From an uncultured Bacteroidota bacterium (GTDB lineage Bacteria; Bacteroidota; Bacteroidia; Bacteroidales; UBA12481), in the NCBI GenBank assembly GCA_903832165.1, contig CAILAQ010000476.1, positions 1-19,137 on the forward strand: 19,137 nt of DNA, given 5' to 3'. Made by a program: the position numbers and the translations under genes. Positions 1 through 7,908 of this stretch are shown here, piece after piece; positions within the stretch are counted from its first letter, which is position 1; every line of letters begins with the position of its first letter. The notes under the pieces are model-generated. The model did not search any database. It saw only the letters and a list, made by a program, of their open reading frames with translations, and was not told where the DNA came from.

Positions 1-2
1 AC

Positions 3-119
3 ACCAATCGCCCAACGGTCAAACGGCTTCACGCTAGAGGTCTCGCGGAGATTATACCACATATACCAAAGGATAAGATAGATGCCATACGCCGCTTGCT
101 AAATCCCTCCCCTACATAA
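3..119 (+). CDS. Possible 3' end of an unidentified gene
   Basis: An open frame enters from the left edge and ends at a TAA at 117-119, giving 38 residues. The peptide is basic and looks helical near its end (KDKIDAIRRLLNPSPT), which is more protein-like than the other frames here. It would converge with the minus-strand AIM24-family gene that ends at 140. No family is recognisable from so short a tail and no start is visible. It may be a chance open frame, and only the sequence to the left can decide. Confidence 0.3.
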   Translation, partial: TNRPTVKRLHARGLAEIIPHIPKDKIDAIRRLLNPSPT

Positions 120-139
120 TTCTTGTGCCTTAATTACGG

Positions 140-907
140 TTACCTCTGCAGGAAACCGCCCAGCAAGCCCTGGCTTTCCTTGCCGGCATTACGGCCCCAG
201 GGAGCCAAAGCCTGTATCAGCTTGTTTATCGGCATGGATTGCAGCCATATTTTCCCGGTTCCGCGTAAGGTTGCCAAAAAGAGACCTTCGCCGCCGAAAA
301 CCATCGACTTGAGGCTTCCTGTAGTTTCGATATCGTAGTCGATCGTGTCCTCGAAAGCCACAATGCAGCCTGTATCCACCCTGAGGGTTTCTCCGCGCAG
401 CTGTTTCTCGATTACGGTACCACCGGCATGAATAAAGGCCAGGCCATCGCCTTCCAGTTTCTCAAGTATGAATCCCTCACCGCCCACCAGGCTGCTTCCC
501 AGGCGGCGGTTAAAAACTATTGACAGACGGGTTCCCATGGCGGCACATAAAAAGCCATCCTTCTGAACGATAAGCCGTCCGCCGATGGTTGCCAGGTCGA
601 TGGGGATAACAGTTCCCGGATAAGGGGCTGAAAATGCAACCCTCGACTTGGAATATCCCCGGTTCGTGAAGTGGGTCATAAAAAGCGATTCGCCGGCAAT
701 CACGCGGGATCCGGCCGAGAGCAATTTTCCCAGAAGACCCTGGTTTGGTTCGCTTCCGTCGCCCATCTTCGTGTCAAAACTGATACCCTCTTCCATATAA
801 ACCATGGCACCGGCTTCGGCAATAACAGTTTCCATCGGGTCCAGCTCGATTTCTACAAGCTGAATATCATCCCCGATAATCTTGTAATCAATCTGATGTG
901 ACTTCAT
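140..907 (-). CDS. AIM24 / TIGR00266 family protein
   Basis: The protein has 255 residues and spans the whole TIGR00266 (AIM24) fold, a set of beta-strand repeats. Visible family features include the early EIELDPMETVIAEAGAMVYM stretch, a central LFMTHFTNRG segment, and the glycine-rich end LQSMPINKLIQAL. The biochemical function of bacterial members is not established; the family is named after a yeast mitochondrial protein. No signal peptide or membrane segment is visible, so it is probably cytoplasmic. It begins 2 bp after the stop of the VIT-domain gene and is the last gene of that operon. The C-terminal GRNAGKESQGLLGGFLQR is a flexible tail. The family call is firm and the role is unknown. 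Confidence 0.85.
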   Translation of the reverse strand: MKSHQIDYKIIGDDIQLVEIELDPMETVIAEAGAMVYMEEGISFDTKMGDGSEPNQGLLGKLLSAGSRVIAGESLFMTHFTNRGYSKSRVAFSAPYPGTVIPIDLATIGGRLIVQKDGFLCAAMGTRLSIVFNRRLGSSLVGGEGFILEKLEGDGLAFIHAGGTVIEKQLRGETLRVDTGCIVAFEDTIDYDIETTGSLKSMVFGGEGLFLATLRGTGKIWLQSMPINKLIQALAPWGRNAGKESQGLLGGFLQR

Positions 908-909
908 AT

Positions 910-3030
910 TTATTCCGATTTAACAATTTGCTTACTCATGCTGAATTCTCCGGCCCGGATCATTACGATATACTGACCCGCCGGTACCTGATCGCCATTC
1001 ACCGAGGTTCCTGACCAAACGGCAGTGACCGCGAGGCGACCTGTTGCCTCCTCTTTTTTCTCAAACACCAATTGGCCGTTAATGTTGAAAATCCTGATTA
1101 CCACCTCATCAACCGAAGTTAATTTCTCCAGTGAAATTTCCATGGTTAAACGATCGCGGAACGGATTAGGATACATCTTAACAAAACCCGCCGAGTCCAC
1201 AGGCACCTGATCATCTATGCCCACCAATCGTGATTCATCCTTGCAGGTCTGGCAAACGGAAACTGTATCGCTGGGTTCCAGGCACAAAAAGGCAGAGTGA
1301 ATTGATAAAACCCTGTTATTCAGGCTTTCATATAATATTTCCTGATCGATCATGTTGTTGCGGGTCGATTTTTCCAGATCAGCGATATACCTTCCATGCC
1401 ACATTTTACCCAGCATGGTATCGGCCGGATTGATCTGTGCTGTCCCAACCTGCAACAACTGTGAAAATGGCTGGCTCTGGTATATACCGGTCAGCGAAAT
1501 TAAAAACGGAGTTTGCCCGATAAATTTTCCGATCTGGGTAACCGTTTGATTGACCGGAAATCCCTCCACCATATTGGTACCGAAACGGCCATAACAAAAT
1601 CCGTCCGATGGTGCTGTGTAGAGGTCAAAAGCTGTAATCATCCCTTCCGTAGAGCTGATCGCACTGGCTAAAAGTGTACTCAGTGAACCCTCCTCCCGGA
1701 TGGTTTTGTAGTCCCCGGCAGAGGCTTTGCTCAGGTTGACATACAGGTACTCCTGTCCATAATAGTAGTGGTTTCCTATATAATATGAATTGTATACGTA
1801 ATCCTGAAAATCGGCAATATATATAGGGGGCAAAGGATTCTGCATACTTTTCAGGTCCCTGATGAGGTTATTGGCCGGTTCATAATTACCGAAATTATCA
1901 GAATTGGTTACCAGGATAATGGAGCCCTGGCCACCAGTCGATTTCAGAAAATCAAAAGCCGTGGAGAAAATTCCGGGAAGATTGCTGTACAGCGATTCAA
2001 TGACCAGCGGATCCAGCGCGGCATCCAGGTTTTCCGGGGTGATGGGTTTCCAGGAGGGGTAAGTCTGCTGAACCTGAAGTTTCGAATAAATCAGGTTGAA
2101 TGAATCATCCGGACCGTAAGCAACAAGCAATCTTTGCTTCAATGTTGCTGTCAGGGTTGCTTTTGTTGTGGATGAATTCCCGGCTTCATAATCTACCAGG
2201 ACCAGAATTTTATTATGCTGATTCTGGGCGATAAAGGAGGCAGGCGAAAGGGCCATCTGATAATAGCTGGTGCTCTTATCTTCGAATACACTTAAATAGA
2301 TCCCGTTCCGGATTGGGGCATCAAGAGTAATGGCTGGATTCGCCTGAAGTTTCGCAGCATTAACCATAGCCCACTTGTACTGGCCAAACTCCTGATCGGT
2401 CCGCTGCTCAAAAGGAATGTCGGCATTAATGAAAGAACCGTTCACGAAACCTTTATCTTCCCATAAAAAGACAAACAGATCTGGCGGATAAACAGAAGTT
2501 CGCAGCAAAGCCGAAGGAATTGCAGTCTCGATTTTGCCTTTCGACCAGGTGACCGGCATGAGGTAGGTAATTTTCACCTTCCTGGTTTCGGCCTTCTTCA
2601 TCGGGTAAACCCGAAGCTGGTACTGGGTTTCGGAGTCCTTGTACAATACAGACGGGTCGCGGCGCCTGTTGACTATTCCCTCATAAATCTGTGATGCCGA
2701 CCACCGGTCGATGAGTTTACCCTGAACGATATCATCGCCTACCCAGAGCCAGTTATCCAGGACAATTGCGCCTTTCGGCAATTCAAAATTCAGAACAACC
2801 TCCAGCAGGTTATTTGCTGAAAAATTTGTATTTGATCCTGAAAAAGTGAGATAAAGACCATACTCGGCATACAGTCCTTTTGGATGCACGGAAAGTGATG
2901 CCTCAGAGATTGTACCCGATTGCCAGCTCCAGGTAAAGTTTGGGTCATTAATCCAAAGAGTATTCTGGGCAGCAAGTGGAGCGAGACCAGCCAGAATAAT
3001 GGTTAAGGTAAGGAAAACTCGCGTTTTCAT
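910..3030 (-). CDS. Exported VIT-domain protein with T9SS C-terminal sorting domain
   Basis: The protein has 706 residues. A Sec signal peptide (about residues 1-21, ending APLAAQ) is followed by a VIT-like domain at roughly 40-170, with the ...DRWSASQIYEGIVNRRRDPSVL... block typical of that domain. A von Willebrand A-like region follows at about 274-400. The VWA metal-binding motif DxSxS is not present at the expected strand: KILVLVDYEAG has D280 but no serines in register, so metal-dependent ligand binding is doubtful. The last 90 residues (617-706, starting MYPNPF and with a PAGQYIVMI strand) form a type A T9SS sorting domain, so the protein is probably exported through the outer membrane and anchored or released at the surface. 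It overlaps the upstream cysteine desulfurase stop by 1 bp and precedes the AIM24-family gene by 2 bp. The substrate or partner is unknown. Confidence 0.85.
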   Translation of the reverse strand: MKTRVFLTLTIILAGLAPLAAQNTLWINDPNFTWSWQSGTISEASLSVHPKGLYAEYGLYLTFSGSNTNFSANNLLEVVLNFELPKGAIVLDNWLWVGDDIVQGKLIDRWSASQIYEGIVNRRRDPSVLYKDSETQYQLRVYPMKKAETRKVKITYLMPVTWSKGKIETAIPSALLRTSVYPPDLFVFLWEDKGFVNGSFINADIPFEQRTDQEFGQYKWAMVNAAKLQANPAITLDAPIRNGIYLSVFEDKSTSYYQMALSPASFIAQNQHNKILVLVDYEAGNSSTTKATLTATLKQRLLVAYGPDDSFNLIYSKLQVQQTYPSWKPITPENLDAALDPLVIESLYSNLPGIFSTAFDFLKSTGGQGSIILVTNSDNFGNYEPANNLIRDLKSMQNPLPPIYIADFQDYVYNSYYIGNHYYYGQEYLYVNLSKASAGDYKTIREEGSLSTLLASAISSTEGMITAFDLYTAPSDGFCYGRFGTNMVEGFPVNQTVTQIGKFIGQTPFLISLTGIYQSQPFSQLLQVGTAQINPADTMLGKMWHGRYIADLEKSTRNNMIDQEILYESLNNRVLSIHSAFLCLEPSDTVSVCQTCKDESRLVGIDDQVPVDSAGFVKMYPNPFRDRLTMEISLEKLTSVDEVVIRIFNINGQLVFEKKEEATGRLAVTAVWSGTSVNGDQVPAGQYIVMIRAGEFSMSKQIVKSE

Positions 3031-4181
3031 TATTCTATAAATTTTATCGATAGTTGTCGATGGATATTCCCGATGATGAGTGCGGCGGACTTCATGATTT
3101 CCTCTTCAGTAGTATAACGGCCCGTCGACAGCCGAATTGTACCCATGGCAATATCCTTTGGCACCTGCATAGCTTTGAGCACACCGGAAACCTCCGCCTG
3201 AGCCGAATGGCAGGCAGCGCCGGCAGAGGCTGCGACACCCATGAGCGAATTTAGCAAAGTATTTGCTTCGATATTCGGGAATCCGATACTGAGGGTGTTA
3301 GGCAATCTTTTTTCCGGATGACCATGCACTATCGCCGCGGGATAACCTTCGAGCAGGAGAGTTTCCAGCAAATCACGCATTTTTCTCATGTGATTGGCAT
3401 AGCCGGCGAGGTTTTGCGTTACGAGCTCACCAGCCTTGCCCAGACCGGCAATTGCCAGAACATTTTCGGTTCCCGGCCTGCGGTTCTGCTCATGATCTGC
3501 ACCGTGAGTGATTTTATCAGGATGTATTCCCTGACGGATATAAAGCGTACCGATTCCTTTTGGAGCATACAATTTATGACCGGCGACAGAGAGCAGATCA
3601 ACATTCAGTTCGTTTACATTAACCGGGATCTTTCCTATGCTTTGAGCGGCATCGCAGTGCATCCAGATACCCTTTTCCCGGGCAATTTTTCCGATTTCGG
3701 CCACCGGCTGAATGGTGCCCACTTCATTATTCGCATGCATTACGGAAATCAGGATAGTATCGGATTGTATCAGCCGGTTTATCTCTGCAGGATCCACCAA
3801 ACCATATCCATTAACCGGAGCAAGCGTTATGCGAAATCCCTCTTTTTCCAGATGGTTGCATACCTCGAGAACGGCAGGATGCTCAATCTCGGTGGTAAGT
3901 ATGTGTTTCCCCAGATGCCGCCTGGCCTGTGCAGCTCCGATGATTGCCATATTATTGGATTCTGTGCCGCCACTGGTAAATACTATTTCATCAGCTGATG
4001 CATCCAAAAGGTCTGCCATCTGCTTCCGGGCAGTCTCCACCGCTAACCGGGTTTGGGCTCCATAATAGTGGCTGCTGCTGGGATTCCCGAAAAACTCCCA
4101 AAGGAAAGGTTCCATGGTTTTGGCTACTTCGGGATCGATCGGTGTGGTAGCATTATAATCGAGGTAGACCGGCTTATTCAT
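3030..4181 (-). CDS. Cysteine desulfurase, NifS/IscS type
   Basis: This 383-residue PLP enzyme removes sulfur from cysteine for Fe-S clusters, tRNA thiolation or other sulfur carriers. Visible motifs are the N-terminal LDYNATTPIDPEV, the HPAV histidine at 101, D177 in the MHCDAAQS block, the PLP lysine K203 in SVAGHKLYAPKG, and the mobile-loop cysteine C324 in SAGAACHSAQAEVSG. RRPGTEN at 235-241 is also typical. Length matches NifS-like enzymes (about 380-400 residues). The gene begins 11 bp after rsgA ends and its stop overlaps the next ATG, so it is translated within an operon. No IscU, IscA or Suf partner lies nearby, so this may be a general or tRNA-directed enzyme rather than a dedicated ISC component. 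Confidence 0.93.
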   Translation of the reverse strand: MNKPVYLDYNATTPIDPEVAKTMEPFLWEFFGNPSSSHYYGAQTRLAVETARKQMADLLDASADEIVFTSGGTESNNMAIIGAAQARRHLGKHILTTEIEHPAVLEVCNHLEKEGFRITLAPVNGYGLVDPAEINRLIQSDTILISVMHANNEVGTIQPVAEIGKIAREKGIWMHCDAAQSIGKIPVNVNELNVDLLSVAGHKLYAPKGIGTLYIRQGIHPDKITHGADHEQNRRPGTENVLAIAGLGKAGELVTQNLAGYANHMRKMRDLLETLLLEGYPAAIVHGHPEKRLPNTLSIGFPNIEANTLLNSLMGVAASAGAACHSAQAEVSGVLKAMQVPKDIAMGTIRLSTGRYTTEEEIMKSAALIIGNIHRQLSIKFIE

Positions 4182-4192
4182 TTTGTTAGAGC

Positions 4193-5128
4193 CTATCGGT
4201 ATTTATTATTTACCCCTTCCATCATTCCCAGATAATCGAGGAACCGCATTTCCGAGATCAGACCGTTTTCAACTGCTTCCCTGACGGAGCAACCCGGTTC
4301 ATGGGTATGTGAGCAATTATAAAACTGGCAGGAATCTGAGTGTTTGAAGATCTCCGGAAAATAGTGGTAAAGTTCATTTTTATCAATTTCCAGCATACCA
4401 AATCCTCTGATTCCGGGAGTATCAATAATATGACCTCCAGATGCGATCTCCACCATTTCCGGAAAAGTAGTGGTATGCTTTCCCGATTTATTAGAGGTAG
4501 ATATTTCGCTGGTCCTGAGATTTTTGAGAGGGTCAAGTGAATTTATCAGGGTTGATTTACCGACTCCGCTATTTCCGCTGACCAGGGTGATTTTCCCAGG
4601 CAGGTAGCTGCGTATCTGCTCCAACCCCTTACCATTCAGGAGCGACAGGTTATGGCAGGGGTAACCGGCAATAGTGTATGCATTGGTCCAGTCGAAGAGC
4701 GCTCCCAGTTCCTCAGGTCCGTACAGGTCTGTTTTATTGAAAATCATGACAACCGGTACGCTGTAGGCTTCGGCAGTTACGAGGAAGCGGTCGGCAAACA
4801 TGGAAAGGGTGACAGGCGATTTGAGGGTGATCATCAGAAATGCCTGGTCGATATTTGCGGCAAGGATATGAGATTCGCGGGCCAGGTTAATGGCTTTTCG
4901 GATGATATAATTTTTCCTCGGATGTATTTTGGTAATAGTTCCCTTGCCCGGTTCTTCCGAAGTACCGTCGATCTTATCGCCCACAGCCACCGGGTTGGTA
5001 GTGCGAATACCCTTTATACGAAAGCTTCCCCGGATACCACAAATCAACACCTCGCCGCTTTCAGTCCGCACGGTATGATACGAGCCGGTGGTTTTTATTA
5101 CGGTCCCTGAAAAGTTAGTCGCAGCCAT
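4193..5128 (-). CDS. rsgA: Ribosome small subunit-dependent GTPase A
   Basis: The protein has 311 residues and the full RsgA (YjeQ) architecture: an N-terminal OB-fold (about 1-80), a circularly permuted GTPase with motifs in order G4 (NKTD 131-134), G1 (GNSGVGKST 185-193), G2 (GKHTT 216-220) and G3 (DTPG 236-239), and a C-terminal zinc knuckle with ligands C267, C272, H274 and C280. RsgA is a late 30S subunit maturation factor that binds near the decoding centre and hydrolyses GTP there. It is the first gene of a four-gene minus-strand operon. The 303-bp gap upstream of its start is almost entirely filled by the palindromic repeat array, leaving only about 25 bp of ordinary leader. All key residues are intact. 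Confidence 0.96.
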   Translation of the reverse strand: MAATNFSGTVIKTTGSYHTVRTESGEVLICGIRGSFRIKGIRTTNPVAVGDKIDGTSEEPGKGTITKIHPRKNYIIRKAINLARESHILAANIDQAFLMITLKSPVTLSMFADRFLVTAEAYSVPVVMIFNKTDLYGPEELGALFDWTNAYTIAGYPCHNLSLLNGKGLEQIRSYLPGKITLVSGNSGVGKSTLINSLDPLKNLRTSEISTSNKSGKHTTTFPEMVEIASGGHIIDTPGIRGFGMLEIDKNELYHYFPEIFKHSDSCQFYNCSHTHEPGCSVREAVENGLISEMRFLDYLGMMEGVNNKYR

Positions 5129-5154
5129 AAGACTGTGAAATTAGCAATAAAATC

Positions 5155-5424
5155 GTTCGGCTGCGCCTAATAATAGGCTTCGCTTCGCTCAGCTAATAGG
5201 TCGCTGCGCTCCTAAAAGGCTCCCTCCGGTCGCTAAGAGGTTCGCCTGCGGCTCACTAATTATGCTCACTTCGTTCGCTAACTATGCGCTGCGCGCCAAT
5301 TTTATTTAGGGAGGCGCAGCCGACCCAATTAGGAGCGAAGCGACCTATTAGTGACCGCAGGGAGCCTATTAGCTGAGCGCAGCGAAGCCTATTAGTGAGC
5401 GTTAGCGAACCTCTTAGCCCCGGC
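5155..5424. repeat. Head-to-head array of 12 palindrome-bearing repeat units
   Basis: The space between rsgA and pepE holds about twelve units of 19-25 bp. Seven read on the plus strand (about 5155-5306) and five are in reverse complement (about 5310-5420), meeting at an AT-rich centre near 5297-5310. A typical unit starts GG, carries a core such as TCGCTGCGCTC or TTCGCCTGCGGCTC, and ends CTAAT. Most cores contain GCTNCGC (GCGNAGC on the other strand), a heptamer known to fold into very stable mini-hairpins. Units differ from one another but fall into recurring classes also found at 10510-10688. No coding function is seen. On the minus strand the array forms the 3' region of the pepE transcript and may end it or slow its decay. 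Confidence 0.85.
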
Positions 5425-5431
5425 GCATGAA

Positions 5432-6136
5432 TTAAAGAAGAAATGAAAGGTCGCCACCGGGGTGGATTTCCCGCGGGGCATCCCCTTTGCGGAAAACCCG
5501 TGCCGGCCGCGGGCCGATGAGCTCTATGGTACGATTATGGATTTCCAGCATGGAACCTTCGCGGAGGCCTACAACATAAACATCAGGATTCAGTTCGAGG
5601 AATTCTTCAATTCGCTGTTCACGGGTTTCACCGGCATGTCCTTCGGGATGTGCATCGAGGTAGTGCGGATTAATCTGGAAGGGAATAAGGTTACAAGCGT
5701 ATAGTCCCACCGGGTCAATAACTGGCATATCATTGGTGGTGCGGATTGTAGGACATGCGATATTGGCCCCTGCACTCCATCCGATAAAAGGCGTTCCGGT
5801 GAGCACTTTTTCGCGAATCGAATCAATCAGGTTAAAATCATGCATCACACGGGTAAGTTGCCAGGTATTTCCACCGCCGACCACAATTGCGGAGGCGGCC
5901 TCAATGGCTTCAACGGGTGAACCGTAATGATGAATCGATTCCACATCGATTCCAATTTCACTAAACTTTTCACGGACTTTATTTTCGTACACATCATAGG
6001 AGAATGTTACTGCTGCATACGGTATAAAAAGGACCTTATCAACGTTAGGTTTGAGGAATCTGCCTATTTGGCCAATGGGATGCCCGAGGTAGCTTTCCCC
6101 TGCATTTGTGGAATTGCTGATTAATAAAAGCTTCAT
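5432..6136 (-). CDS. pepE: Peptidase E (alpha-aspartyl dipeptidase)
   Basis: The 234-residue protein matches peptidase E, family S51, a cytoplasmic serine peptidase that cleaves dipeptides with N-terminal aspartate. The nucleophile is S121 in FIGWSAGANIACPTI. The other expected triad members are D136 in TTNDMPV and H158 in INPHYLD, each one position later than in the Salmonella enzyme. The GGGNTWQL loop (87-94) is also typical. Its ATG overlaps the stop of the ThiF/MoeB-like gene by 4 bp (ATGA), which implies translational coupling. Its stop is followed within about 12 bp by the palindromic array. The C-terminus is complete and no residue is missing. Confidence 0.93.
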   Translation of the reverse strand: MKLLLISNSTNAGESYLGHPIGQIGRFLKPNVDKVLFIPYAAVTFSYDVYENKVREKFSEIGIDVESIHHYGSPVEAIEAASAIVVGGGNTWQLTRVMHDFNLIDSIREKVLTGTPFIGWSAGANIACPTIRTTNDMPVIDPVGLYACNLIPFQINPHYLDAHPEGHAGETREQRIEEFLELNPDVYVVGLREGSMLEIHNRTIELIGPRPARVFRKGDAPREIHPGGDLSFLL

Positions 6137-6915
6137 ATTGTTTTTGCTTCAGTAAAGCGGGTCATTAAGGTTTGCCGATCGAAATTTTCAGGATTTCTTT
6201 CTATATCAATAAATAAAAATTGTGAGCTTAATGCATTATAAATCATTAGTCTGCCACTGAGCGGTTCCCCGGCACCGGTTACGACTTTTATCGCTTCGTT
6301 GGCCTGCATGAGCCCGATAATTCCAGGAATCATGTTATAAATTCCCAATACAGGACGAGGAATCAGGTTAGCCGGAGTGGTTTCAGGGTGGAGGCAACGA
6401 TAACTTGGACCGTTATTGTAATTGAATACCGATACCTGTCCCTGGTACTTATGTATTCCGGCATGAATCATCGGCTTGTTAAGGAGAATACAGGCATCGC
6501 TGATCACATAGCGGGATTCGAGATTATCAGTACAGTCGAGTACCACATCATAATCTTCCATAATTTCCATGGCGTTATGAGCGGTAAGGCGGCAGTTAAT
6601 GGTTTCGAGGTCAACCAGGCCGTTCAGTCTTTTCATCTTAGCACTGGCCACGATGGATTTTAATTTCCCGATATCATTAAACCCATAAAAAACCTGACGC
6701 TGAAGATTTGATATTTCCACCTGATCATTATCCACAATGCCTATCACTCCGGCCCCAGTGGCAGTAAGATACTGGATTACCGGACATCCCAGACCACCGG
6801 CACCGACAACCAGGAATCGTGTATTCCGGATCAGCGTCTGTCCTGCTTCACCGATCTCATCAAGAATCAGATGTCGGTGGTATCTTAGTTTTTCCGGATC
6901 ACTGAGTGGTATCAT
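6133..6915 (-). CDS. ThiF/MoeB/HesA-family adenylyltransferase (E1-like)
   Basis: This 260-residue E1-like enzyme would adenylate the C-terminal glycine of a sulfur-carrier protein such as ThiS or MoaD. It has the nucleotide-binding GAGGLG (38-43), D62 in IVDND, the NLQRQ arginine finger (R73) and D130 in DCTDN. Two usual features are absent. The zinc CxxC pair is reduced to SYRC (only C174 remains) with no second CxxC near the end, and the conserved cysteine of the CAEAGVLG-type loop is replaced in IPRPVLG. The fold is therefore intact, but thioester-type chemistry and zinc binding look lost. No ThiS, MoaD or rhodanese partner is in the window. The start ATG at 6915 lies about 25 bp after the terminator hairpin of the preceding gene, so it probably has its own promoter. 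Confidence 0.88.
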   Translation of the reverse strand: MIPLSDPEKLRYHRHLILDEIGEAGQTLIRNTRFLVVGAGGLGCPVIQYLTATGAGVIGIVDNDQVEISNLQRQVFYGFNDIGKLKSIVASAKMKRLNGLVDLETINCRLTAHNAMEIMEDYDVVLDCTDNLESRYVISDACILLNKPMIHAGIHKYQGQVSVFNYNNGPSYRCLHPETTPANLIPRPVLGIYNMIPGIIGLMQANEAIKVVTGAGEPLSGRLMIYNALSSQFLFIDIERNPENFDRQTLMTRFTEAKTI

Positions 6916-6922
6916 GGCCCGA

Positions 6923-6971
6923 AAGTTAAAAAAAAGAAAAGAGCTGACAGCTTATTAAAAGCTGTCAGCTC
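6923..6971 (-). terminator. Rho-independent terminator after the outer-membrane protein gene
   Basis: On the minus strand, 26 bp after the barrel gene's stop, a perfect 13-bp stem (6959-6971 with 6941-6953, core AAGCTGTCAGCTC) with a 5-nt loop is followed by a T-rich run (TTTTCTTTTTTTT). This is a canonical intrinsic terminator. It separates the sigma/anti-sigma/barrel module from the ThiF/pepE pair. Confidence 0.85.
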
Positions 6972-6996
6972 GAAATTTCGTCAGCAAACGTTCGAA

Positions 6997-7839
6997 TCAG
7001 CCGCCGAAATGTAATCCTATGGTTACCGGATAGATTTCCGGTCCCATGCAGTTTTCAAAAAGCGTTTGCGGATAATAATTTGCGAATAACTGAACATTGC
7101 CGTATCCAACCCTTGCAGTAAATCCGTAATTAAAATCTCTCAGGTAAAAATCATCTTTGATCTTGGTTTTCTGTTTCTCATCGTTGACCATATATTTCTG
7201 AACCTGACGCGATCCGATACGGAGGCCGCCGATTACGCCGGCTGCGAGTTTTATCCGCTTGCTTTCGCCGGTAACGGGTATCTGGAATTCCAGCATTAAT
7301 GGAAGATTCAGGTGCCAGATGCTCAGTCGGTTCTTAAACAATTCCATATCAGTCGCTTTTGCCATGATGCCGTTATCACCTTTAGTCAAGCTGAAATCAT
7401 TGGCAAATCGGTAGCTCTGATATTGCAATCCGAGTCCTGTGGTGATTCCCACATAATCCCCGATTATACCCAGTGTTTTCTCCGCGAAGTTGAAATTGAA
7501 CTCCATACTGTTGGCGACTTTCAGATCCATGAATTCAGCGCCGGCCGGCAGAGCCATCTTATAATCGGTATTAATGAAATTGGTAATGCCAATTCCAAAT
7601 CCGCCCCAGGTGCCCTCCATCCGTTTTGCATGCTTTTTCTCTTTCTCAGCGTGTTCCTCCTCCTGCACTACAACAGTCTGAGCAGAATCGGAAATAATTT
7701 TGATGGCTTTATCGCTATCAACGATAACGGTATATTTTTTATTTCCGATCCGGATTTTTGAAGTATCAGGATCCTGCCCGAAACTATTCAGGCCGAAGAG
7801 GATTATGGCTGCTGATGCCAGTAATACGATTTTTTTCAT
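6997..7839 (-). CDS. Outer-membrane beta-barrel-like protein (PorT-like)
   Basis: The 280-residue protein has a signal peptide (MKKIVLLASAAIILFGLNSFGQ) and a short mature N-terminal region. A very charged segment (EEEHAEKEKKHAKR, about 62-75) follows, then about 200 residues of alternating strands with aromatic ends (GGFGIGITNF, ITTGLGLQYQSYRF, LNLPLMLEFQIP, YGFTARVGYGNVQLFANY, YPVTIGLHFGG). This resembles the Bacteroidota outer-membrane beta-barrel families related to PorT; the exact family needs a profile search. It lies 69 bp downstream of the anti-sigma gene and has its own ECF-type promoter, so it is both in the operon and a likely direct target of the sigma factor. It may be the envelope component that the module monitors or supplies, but the role is inferred. 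Confidence 0.72.
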   Translation of the reverse strand: MKKIVLLASAAIILFGLNSFGQDPDTSKIRIGNKKYTVIVDSDKAIKIISDSAQTVVVQEEEHAEKEKKHAKRMEGTWGGFGIGITNFINTDYKMALPAGAEFMDLKVANSMEFNFNFAEKTLGIIGDYVGITTGLGLQYQSYRFANDFSLTKGDNGIMAKATDMELFKNRLSIWHLNLPLMLEFQIPVTGESKRIKLAAGVIGGLRIGSRQVQKYMVNDEKQKTKIKDDFYLRDFNYGFTARVGYGNVQLFANYYPQTLFENCMGPEIYPVTIGLHFGG

Positions 7840-7869
7840 GGTGATTGAGTTTTAACTATTTGATGATAG

Positions 7870-7896
7870 GACGGTGATGACCGGAAAAAAGTTACA
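7870..7896 (-). promoter_or_regulatory. ECF-type promoter of the outer-membrane protein gene
   Basis: The minus strand carries TGTAAC (7896-7891), a 17-nt spacer beginning TTTTTTCC, and CGTC (7873-7870), about 30 bp before the ATG at 7839. The -35 and -10 elements and the spacing are the same as upstream of the sigma gene at 9500-9474. TGTAAC/CGTC-type elements are typical of ECF sigma factors. The matched pair supports one sigma factor acting on both sites. Confidence 0.75.
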
Positions 7897-7908
7897 GGGA
7901 AATTAAAA

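Noticed and set aside
3318..3998. Plus-strand open frame of 226 codons
   Set aside because: It lies wholly antisense to the cysteine desulfurase, whose motifs are all intact. The translated sequence shows no recognisable domain.
5155..5424. CRISPR-like array
   Set aside because: Units abut one another, differ in sequence, change orientation midway and have no unique spacers. No cas gene is present.
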